Shown piece by piece: positions 33,917-41,850 of a DNA stretch of 64,000 nucleotides. A model generated the notes under the pieces. The model made no database searches, had not been told where the DNA came from, and was given only the letters and a program-made list of their open reading frames with translations. The position numbers and the translations under genes were made by a program. This DNA is from Agarophyton chilense (lineage: Eukaryota; Rhodophyta; Florideophyceae; Gracilariales; Gracilariaceae). The number at the start of each line of letters is the position of its first letter. Position 1 is the first letter of the stretch. The stretch spans positions 1,674,001 through 1,738,000 of the forward strand of contig JARGXX010000092.1 in assembly GCA_030374765.1 (NCBI GenBank), given 5' to 3'.

Positions 33917-33938
33917 GGGCGGGCGGGCGGGCGGGCGC
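33917..33938. repeat. (GGGC)n tetranucleotide repeat
   Basis: Five to six GGGC units, a possible G-quadruplex-forming tract. Confidence 0.8.
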
Positions 33939-34738
33939 ACGTGCTTCGTTGGCTGAATTTACGCGCCATGCAGTCGATTTGAGTGCGCTCGTCGTCGACA
34001 GCAGTGGTCATGTAAGTTAGGCGAAACAGCTACACGCCGAATTGTAATGAGAGAACAACCGTTTGTGTTATGCAACGTGCTGTGTTTCGCGCTCGCGCCG
34101 ACGGTCCTTCCACGCCGCCATTAGCCGACCAGCGCGACGGAAACATCGGGGCGCAAGTGAGAGCACGAGCCATCGCATCAAACAAGTTTCCGCCACGCCG
34201 CTCATTATGATGCACACTGTGGCACGCTACCGTCCAGCGCGCGAATACAACAAAGAGCGTCACAACGTCATCATGAAGCCCCATGCGATGAAAAATCGGA
34301 CACGTGCGCCGAGCCTGTCAGTAACCGCACCGCTAACCTCCATGCCGCCGTAAGCTTCCACACGTGTTGCAGTCAATGACAGCTGCATTGTCAGCGCTTT
34401 CCGACAGTTTCAACAACCCAACGGAAACAAGGCGTCATAGATAGCGCACATACTCAATGAGTTACGTGCGCATTTCGTCTCGACACACAACCGACAGCTG
34501 CTGGGCTGCACCTCCCCGCGAGCCGTGCGCCGGTGTCACCTGCCGAGAGGACGCCGATCCATGCTGCCGCTCTGTGCTGCCGCTCTGTGCCGCCGCTCTG
34601 TGCCGCACTTCTGTGCAAACTCCCCCTCCCCTCTCCGCTTCGCACCGTCTCCTCGCTGCTCTCTTTTAGAGCTGAGCCACTCGCTTCAGTGCGCTCGCTC
34701 AACATCCGCCTCTTCTTCCACGAGCAGCTGCCCGCACA

Positions 34739-36739
34739 ATGGATCTCGACTCTATCCTCACACGTTACTTTGCAGACAATAACGTTGCCGAGTGGCTCTT
34801 CGCACAGAATGATTTGAGAAAAGTCAACGCCCACGCGCTGGACAACGCATTTGTCTACACCATTGGAATCAAACCCCTCAACAATGTCCGCACCGTCATG
34901 GATATCGAAGACATGCTAATTGTATGCGGCGTCGCGGGTTCCTTCGTGCTTGGCATTGTGTACGGCTTAGCCAAGCCTCACATCTTTTCAGATACCCCTT
35001 TTATGGAAGGCCAGCGCCCCGTTACACGACGCTTTGCAGTTGATCTCTCCGTGCGCGACGCCCTCGAGTTCATGGAGACCAATTATTTTGCAGACGGAAA
35101 GATGGCCGTAGTCTTTCGACGCTTCCTGCACACCAACGACGCCTCATTACCAGTAGTGGTCGCGGCCACCCTCCACGAACCTTGCGACGCCCCATACACG
35201 CTTGGTCCAGTCATAATGCGAACCGATGTGTTCGAAGCTCCCACTTGTCCCAATTGCGGTCAATGTGGCAAGCGCTGCACATGCTCTTTCGGTAGCTACG
35301 CGCCGAACGGAGCAATCACACATACTTGCTTTTCATGGAATCACTTCACCTCCATGTTTTTATCCAAAGCGCAGCATGGTTTGGTCAGAATCCGAATTAC
35401 CGTGCGCATTGCTAATGTGGGCGACGTCTGCATCAGTCACACTCAAGTCCCAGTGAGGACCGTTGTGGATAAGGGGCACGGAAAGTATGTCACTCTGTTG
35501 AAGCGTAAAGCTGTGCAAGGAATGGGTCTTGATGTTGTTCCAATTCGACTAGAAACACCGTTGGTGAGCAAGTCAATCTCAAATGATTTCCTGGACTTGC
35601 ACAACCACTATGTTGTGCGAAAGCGTCAACGGCCCTCGGGTCTAGTCGACCAACTCGTGCCCCAAGTACCTTTCGAACAGAACGACGCCATTCTTCAGGA
35701 TGAGATGCAAATTCTCGACATGTCTCAAATGCAGAATCCCATATCTCAAATGAGTCCAAACGAACTTCTCAAACTGTTAAATAACACCGATGTTTCGTTT
35801 GAACATAATCAAACCGTTCCATTCGACCCTGTTCCAGCTATTCATTCCTCGAAAGAGACAGAACTGAAACCAAGTGCAATTGACGAAACCTTAACCACAT
35901 CCGTGGCGTACAATCTAGGGCAAATGCTTCCTCAACTGCCGCAATATATGCCAGTAGCGTCTCGCGATCCCCCGCAGTATACACCCGTGGATGCTGTGGA
36001 CGGACAGACGGATATTGTCAAGGACATTGAGGACATCCTCAAGGCTCGAGACAGGTCACCGGCAACCCATATCGACGCAAAACATTCCCACCAAGTGATG
36101 TCCCTTGAGCAGCGAAGTCACAATCACCAAAAGAGCGTCACGACAGGGAGCAGTGACGAAGCGCACCGAGCAGCCGTTACGACCTCATCAGGCCGATCTT
36201 CGAAGAAAGCGCGAACATTCTCTTCGTCGGCATCCACAAAGTCAAGTGCGTCCGGAGATAGCGATAGCAGTGAGAGGAAGCACGTGTGTTCGACATGTTC
36301 CGCTCGGTTCAAATTGAAAGGAGACTTGCTGCGTCACATCCGAACTGTTCATGAAGGGAAAAAACGGCACCAGTGCCCAACTTGCCCAAAAGCTTTCGGA
36401 CACTCAGGTCATCTCAATAGACATATCCAATCCGTTCATTTGCAGCAGCGAAGGTTCAAATGTGAGATATGTGGGTTTCAATTCTTTCAAGCCTCACATT
36501 TGCAAAGTCACATGGGCCATGTTCACGACCCAAGCAAGCCATTTGAATGCAGTGATTGTGGTGTGAGAGTGAACACCAAACTTGCTCTCAGAAGCCACAA
36601 GGGTAAGACAAAATGTGGATCAATCGCCAGGGATGAAAACGCACGGCTCCGACAAGATTTCAGTGCGCCGGTTCCAAGAGTGGAACATATGACTGGCGGA
36701 AGAAACAACAATTCGCGGAGCTTATCTATGAGTGCATAG
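34739..36739 (+). CDS. C2H2 zinc finger protein with a novel N-terminal domain
   Basis: 666 residues, single exon. The N-terminal 270 residues look like a folded domain (MDLDSILTRYFADNNVAEWL onward) with a compact Cys cluster, CPNCGQCGKRCTC, at about 170-182. The centre (about 290-510) is polar, with Gln/Met and Ser/Lys-rich stretches including SSKKARTF. Four C2H2 fingers lie at about 514-625 (CSTC...H...H, CPTC, CEIC, CSDC), each about 28 residues apart with TVHEGKKRHQC-style linkers. The last finger ends HKGKTKC, with Cys replacing the final His. It is presumably a DNA-binding transcription regulator; the target is unknown. The ATG at 34739 sits in CACAATGG context. Confidence 0.88.
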   Translation: MDLDSILTRYFADNNVAEWLFAQNDLRKVNAHALDNAFVYTIGIKPLNNVRTVMDIEDMLIVCGVAGSFVLGIVYGLAKPHIFSDTPFMEGQRPVTRRFAVDLSVRDALEFMETNYFADGKMAVVFRRFLHTNDASLPVVVAATLHEPCDAPYTLGPVIMRTDVFEAPTCPNCGQCGKRCTCSFGSYAPNGAITHTCFSWNHFTSMFLSKAQHGLVRIRITVRIANVGDVCISHTQVPVRTVVDKGHGKYVTLLKRKAVQGMGLDVVPIRLETPLVSKSISNDFLDLHNHYVVRKRQRPSGLVDQLVPQVPFEQNDAILQDEMQILDMSQMQNPISQMSPNELLKLLNNTDVSFEHNQTVPFDPVPAIHSSKETELKPSAIDETLTTSVAYNLGQMLPQLPQYMPVASRDPPQYTPVDAVDGQTDIVKDIEDILKARDRSPATHIDAKHSHQVMSLEQRSHNHQKSVTTGSSDEAHRAAVTTSSGRSSKKARTFSSSASTKSSASGDSDSSERKHVCSTCSARFKLKGDLLRHIRTVHEGKKRHQCPTCPKAFGHSGHLNRHIQSVHLQQRRFKCEICGFQFFQASHLQSHMGHVHDPSKPFECSDCGVRVNTKLALRSHKGKTKCGSIARDENARLRQDFSAPVPRVEHMTGGRNNNSRSLSMSA

Positions 36740-37211
36740 GAGACAGCAAATATTTCCGAAACTGAATTCATTCAATCGCTCGTAGCTTTGTGGTCTCGTT
36801 GCAGGGCTTGACGAAAATGGTAGAACGAACGTATGGAGAGACTTTTCCCAGTGCGATGTATAAACAATAAACAATGACGGGAATCTAAGCTTTTCTAGAT
36901 GTTTGGCTTTCGAAACATCTCTGTAGTTTTTGGGGTTTCTCAGTTTGCAAGAGGTGCGGGGATCAGCGGCATTGTAAATAAATTATTACTTGCCATAGAC
37001 TGTCTTCCTCATTGACGGATGCATGTTCCGCGTCGTACAAAGTGCTCAGCTCCGCGGTGTATTTGACACTTGCAGCGTTTGAAATAACAGAGACGATGGC
37101 GTTACGTAATAATATCATGAATGATTGCATCATGAGAAGCATAGGTGAATCTTCATAGTTGCAGAGTGCCCTCCGATTCGTTCCTGGTGGTTCATGCGAA
37201 GACATGCATCG
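36740..37211. other. Intergenic, AT-rich
   Basis: 3' region of the zinc finger gene (AATAAACAATAAAC near 36864 is a likely polyadenylation signal) up to the transposon end. No gene seen. Confidence 0.45.
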
Positions 37212-37215
37212 CTAG

Positions 37216-37247
37216 TGTCTATACGACCACTGGCCTCATATGAGGCC
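37216..37247 (+). repeat. Left terminal inverted repeat with 16-bp palindrome
   Basis: Starts TGTCTATACGACC and contains the perfect palindrome GGCCTCATATGAGGCC. It matches the reverse complement of 49551-49587 with a short deletion between the two blocks. Confidence 0.65.
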
Positions 37248-37934
37248 AAAATTACAACATCGTTAATTTTTGTAAGCTTTGCCAATTTCCTTAAATTTTT
37301 GTGCCTAGACGTTGTCAACACATCTCTTCTTCTCTGGCGTCAACCTCAAAGATCACGAACGATCGTCCACAACCTGTAAACACATCATCTCTACTTCATT
37401 CTTTCATAATTTATCAAATACGTCATCATCTATGGATCCCCGTCGTGTAGTAGGAAACAGAGTACATACCCGCGCACGTCTCACCAAATCAGAGAGCGAC
37501 TGTAAACGCTTCTTGGGCACACAATGAAAAACGAAACTGGTCAGCGGAAGTGTTACAAAAGTGGACTTTGTTGTCAAAAATAACCAGAGACCCACTTTTG
37601 TAACGATAAACTTCGAGCAACCTGGTCGCGAGAAAATATGCACTCTCAAACTTTTCAATGTGTAAGCCGGCGATCATGTCACGGTTAAGGAAACTGCTCA
37701 AAAAGCCACCAATTTCAACGTGGAGATAAATGGTGCTGCTATTACTAATGAAGTTTCAAACAATAAAGAGCAAAATATTGTCACTGATGGCAATCACTGT
37801 AACACAATGAATCCGTTGAGCCCTCTTACTGTGAAGAACAATGACACGGAAGACAGCTTTGTAGAAGTTCATTCGACGAAATGAACAACTGAAAATGTAT
37901 CCTTGACTTTGAATGGTCCAGTGCAAATGCATCA

Positions 37935-38581
37935 ATGGAAAGTCACGGGACCTGTTGTAGATTTTATCTCCGCCATTCATTCACCTTCGGGACTCTCTCC
38001 ATACGATTTTTCATGTGGATGGTTCCTGTAGCTCATTTGGAAAAAATAGTTCGATCTACCAACTCTCGGCTGGAAGGAAAAGGCTTAAAGCAAACTACAG
38101 GAGGTGAAAATTTTAAGTTTTTCGGTTTGATGGTGTTAATGACACGCTTGGAGTTTCCAAATAGAAGATCGCTTTACTCTAAAGACACGTTTTCGAAATA
38201 TATCGAATTTCCGCAGCTCGGAAAGGTCATGTCACGAAAAAGGTTTGAACATATATGGCAATTCATCGTTTTCAGTGGCTCTGAAAACGATCAAAAATCA
38301 GAAGAACGCAAGTGGCCATGCGTTTCTGAATTTAAGAGAACTATAAATGACCATCGGAAAACGTTCGAACTCCGTCACACACTTTGTGCGTGGACGAAAG
38401 TATGTCACGTTAGTATGGACTTGGAGGAAACTGGATTGAAATTGAACTTCTCCACTACACTGCTCTTGATAGGAAACCTGAAAATGGTTGTGAATTAAAG
38501 ACCGTGTGTTGTGGAAGGAGTAGAATTATTCTCAAAATAGAAATCACGATGGGAGCTATGCAAACAGATGTACAGCCTTTT
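37935..38581 (+). pseudogene. piggyBac-like transposase, N-terminal part
   Basis: Bases 37935-38498 read the DDE_Tnp_1_7 N-terminal region: NFKFFGLMVLMTRLEFPNRR, then SKYIEFPQLGKVMSRKRFEH and IWQFIVFSG. A frameshift near 38465 moves the frame to RKPENGCELKTVCCGRSR (about 38470-38530), the conserved block around the first catalytic segment of this family. The sequence is cut at 38581/38582 by the chromovirus, and the frame resumes in phase at 48096 after the target duplication is discounted. Confidence 0.8.
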
Positions 38582-39440
38582 TGTAGGACAATGTCCCCAA
38601 GGGGGAAAACCTACGAAGACGTCCGGATCTTCCTCTCACGAGGTAACCGGCGCGGTAGAACCCTCCCAGGGATCGGCGCGCAATGCCGGGTGTAAGCCGG
38701 AGCCGAACCGTCGCGACGGGCGCAGGGAGGCTGAAAGAAGCCGAGAATACCCGCCGAAGCGGTGCTTGCGTATCCTCTGAGGAGGCAAAACCCACGAGAG
38801 TGGCGAGCACGACAGGTGTCAGTGCGAGCCGCAAGAGCGGGAATTGCCCAATGAAGGGGAGGAAAAGGGAAGGAAAATGGGAACGGAGGCAAGAGGGCGA
38901 GGTTGACCACGAGTCGCAAGAGGGGACTCGAAAACAGCCGGCACTGCCGGGTGTAGCAAACCATATACACGGGCGGAACCACGAAATTGGGAATAGATAC
39001 CCAACACACGAAGGCTGCTTGAACGTCCAAGGGGGTTGGGAAGCCGTGCACCACGGGAAATCCCTCCGTAAGGAGTTGTATATCCGCGCAGGCGGTTCGA
39101 CCCAGAGCCAAGATGTGGAAGACCAAGATCACCCTTGTTGGGGAGACTTTACTGGACCGGCGGCCGCGAGGCCGGCGGCCTAAGTACTGTAGTCACCGTA
39201 GAATAGAATAAAGTCTATCCTAAATAGCTAAATGTCCGTCTAACAAAGGGGCCAGTCTGGCGGCCACGTGTCGCGCGGGCGCTGCGGCCACGTGTATGGC
39301 ACCCGGTCCCGCCGGTGCATCACCGGCGTTCCGGTCATCGCCGTGAAACGGATTACTCCTACTCATAACGAGGTTGCACGCCGGAGGCTCCGGAAAAAAC
39401 TTAAGTCCCCAAAAACCTCCCTGGAGGACGTTGCTCTTCA
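38582..39440 (-). repeat. 3' LTR of A2
   Basis: 859 bp, plus-strand start TGTAGGACAATG and end TTGCTCTTCA. It follows the polypurine tract in the element's own direction. Confidence 0.95.
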
Positions 39441-39453
39441 TATCACCCCCCTT
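39441..39453 (-). other. Polypurine tract of A2
   Basis: The minus strand reads AAGGGGGGTGATA directly before the 3' LTR. This fixes the element's direction as minus. Confidence 0.75.
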
Positions 39454-39487
39454 AAGACAGGGCGAACACCTCGAAGAGGAAGTCGGC

Positions 39488-41263
39488 ATGGCAGCTCGTC
39501 ATGATAAGAGCGCGTCCGACACCGGGTCTCCGGGAACCAACACACCTTCACCAAGGATCCCACGCACGCTCTCCGCATCCGATTCCAACCACAGCACACC
39601 AACACGCACCATGTCCAACCCCGATCGTTATAACACATCCGCGACTCCCGCCCTTGGCGGTTCCACCGGCTTCCGGTCCGCGCCCCACCCTAGGGATGTT
39701 ACCAACCTCCCGTACGAAGACCGCCGTATTGGCGCCCGCTTTCGCGGACAGGCTGACCCACCGCAGTGGCCGACCTACGACGCCCTTGTGGGTGCGAATC
39801 CGAGAACTCGGCATGGCTCCGCGATGTTGCGGTATGCGCCTTGGTTTCACCAATTGGCTGTCCGCGACGAGGATTTGATCCAATCCTACACCGATAATTC
39901 GGAGATGCTCCCGGGCGACCTGCCCGGCGTGGTGACCATGTCCTGGGATTGGCGTAATCGCATCGACATCCCGGTACAGCACATACTCCGCCGACGCGGT
40001 GAATCCTCTGCGGAGGCTCACGCCGCGCTTGTGCGGATCGCTTACATCAGGCACCACCGGGCGCCTTTCGAGTTCCCGATACCGCCAAAGGTCGAATTCG
40101 ACGTCCACCTTTACCGCACTCGCGGGGAAATGTCGTACTGTGACCGTCTTAACGGATTGGAAACCCTCGCTTGGAGGGGCACACCGATCGCTCGGCAAGA
40201 AGCCCTTTGCTGGGCACGACCGATTCTTCGGGCAGAGTTCCGCTACCAACCGCGGCAGTCGCGCTCGAACTTCCTTCAGAACTTCATCCGCGATGAGCGG
40301 CGTTGGCGGGCCCGGACCGGGTATTTCGTACCGTACCAGAACACGGAGATTGAGCGCATCGCGCCTGCTCACCGACGTGGTCGGTACGTCAGTCTTTTAG
40401 ACTGGTGGTCCTCCTTGGAGGCGTGCTGGGGTTGCTTCATTGAGCTGCCCCCAGTCTTCACCTATGTCGGGTCGTCGTTCTTGAGCGATCCCCAGTCGGG
40501 GTGGTGGTCCGTCGTGGTAAGCGAATGGGCCGTCCGCACTGCGGCTTTTATCCTCGCTGAGTCGTACGACCAATACCGATTGTGGTACGTGCCACCGCGT
40601 GTGCGGGCTGCGATCGGCCGTTTGGACATGCGCATCCCCCTCGGGGGCGAGGCGAACGAAGAAGAGATGCTGGGCCTCCTCGACTTTGTGGAGGGGGCCC
40701 AGTGGGATGAGGTCCCGCTGGAGAACTCCCAACGCATTCAACCGCGTCGCGGGTCTGGCCCCAGATTCGGGAGGAATACCGCGCTAGCGGGGGATTTCAT
40801 CTACTTCGACCCCTGGGAGTACCACGAGATCAGCCGCGAGGTAGAGGAAGCCAACCGGCATGCGCCGCGTGAAGGCCCGGCCGACCACCCGCGAGGGTAT
40901 GTCGACTCGAGCGACTATTACCGCGACTATGCGGATGGTGACCCGATGGTCGACAACGAACCGGAGGATCCGGGTTACGCTCCGATGTAGGGTAACGAGT
41001 CCGGCGAGGCCGGTGAGGAGTCCTTTGAATACGGTGGTGCGGCTCCATCCGGGGCTGCTGATGCCGTGCGAACGGATTCCTATCCGACTCCATCGGTGGC
41101 GGGCCCGCCCGCAACTGCCGCTGGCGCGGAGCGGGGCGAGGTCATCGTGCGCTTCCTTCGGGATGTGGGGCTTCGCCCTTGCGAGATCTTGGGTGATGTG
41201 GCCGCCATGCGGGATGCCTCAGTCAACCGCCTGGGCGGGGGTCCACCTCGTGCGGAGGAATGA
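39488..41263 (+). CDS. Antisense ORF of chromovirus A2 (function unknown; one internal TAG)
   Basis: On the strand opposite gag-pol, between the chromodomain and the polypurine tract. From ATG 39488 (MAARHDKSASDTG) the frame runs 500 codons to a TAG at 40988-40990, then stays open for 91 more codons to TGA at 41261-41263. Residues 1-75 are Ser/Thr/Pro-rich and disordered. Residues about 80-430 are rich in Trp, Tyr and Arg with mixed, protein-like composition (WPTYDALVGAN, YAPWFHQLAV, MSWDWRNRIDIPVQHIL, YVSLLDWWSSLEACWG). The end is acidic (YYRDYADGDPMVDNEPED). AATAAA at 41323-41328 lies 60 bases after the last stop. I recognise no family. Antisense genes at this place are known from plant elements such as Grande and Retand, with no sequence similarity that I can claim. 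Confidence 0.7.
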
Positions 41264-41322
41264 CCGGAGCTTCCGGTAGAATGTAGGGCGGCGCCACTAG
41301 GGCGCCCTTGCCAGTATCGAGA

Positions 41323-41328
41323 AATAAA
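41323..41328 (+). terminator. Putative polyadenylation signal of the antisense gene
   Basis: AATAAA 60 bases downstream of the TGA that ends the extended antisense frame, on the same strand. Confidence 0.45.
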
Positions 41329-41599
41329 AGAAGAAGGTCGCCTTTCCGACGCCTTTTCCCAAGTCCACTTCTTTCTTTCCGGGGTACCGGCCTTCAACCG
41401 GGGTTCCGGCGTTTCAGAGACCAGCCTAGCTGGGAGTTCCGTGTTTAACGGTGGGCGCTTCGCGCGCAAACCAGGTCACTGGCACGACCACCAACGACGT
41501 TGGGATAGCGTGAGCGGTTGCTTCCTTCCCCGCGTTGGGGCATGGACGGAGATGCCGCGTGGCGCCATCAACCATTCCATTCCGTGTTCACGGTTTATC

Positions 41600-41850
41600 C
41601 CTCTTGGGCGTTTACCAGCGTGGCTGGGAGTGCGGTCCCCGCAAGGCGGTGGTATCGCATTACCGCGGAGCGCGGGAGGTGCTCGATGGGCTCCGGGGTG
41701 TCCCACTCCGGCCCGTATCCGTACCAGCGGGCCGGTACTGGAGCACCCCGTGCTCATCGTAGCTATGTCCGACGATCCGGTCGAGGACGTACTCCTGCAC
41801 GTAAACTTGCCGGCCTTGCCGGGTGGTGGTGACCCGAGCCTCAGCGCCGC
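41600..41850 (-). pseudogene. Chromodomain of family A, frameshifted
   Basis: The first half (VYVQEYVLDRIVG) is in the pol frame. The second half (WYGYGPEWDTPEPIEHLP, with the typical W-x-G-Y and W-E/T-P-E blocks) is one frame away, after the QYR at about 41735. Chromodomains at the pol C-terminus steer integration to modified histones and define chromoviruses. Confidence 0.75.

Larger units (their letters stand above)
32853..34738. other. Divergent intergenic region rich in simple and tandem repeats
   Basis: It lies between two divergently oriented genes (nuclear protein, minus; C2H2 protein, plus). Contents are G-rich and TG-rich tracts, a 20-bp tandem array, (GA)n, a 9-bp GGCGACGGC array and (GGGC)n. 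Long open frames here are by-products of high GC and repeats. Confidence 0.55.

Noticed and set aside
33184..34011. 275-codon minus-strand frame
   Set aside because: It translates microsatellites and the 20-bp array; no independent support.
39548..40372. 274-codon minus-strand frame inside the antisense gene region of A2, in the element's sense direction
   Set aside because: It is shorter than the plus-strand frame, its composition is dominated by Arg/Gly/Val of shadow type, and it shows no integrase or RNase H motifs, which would be expected on this strand.
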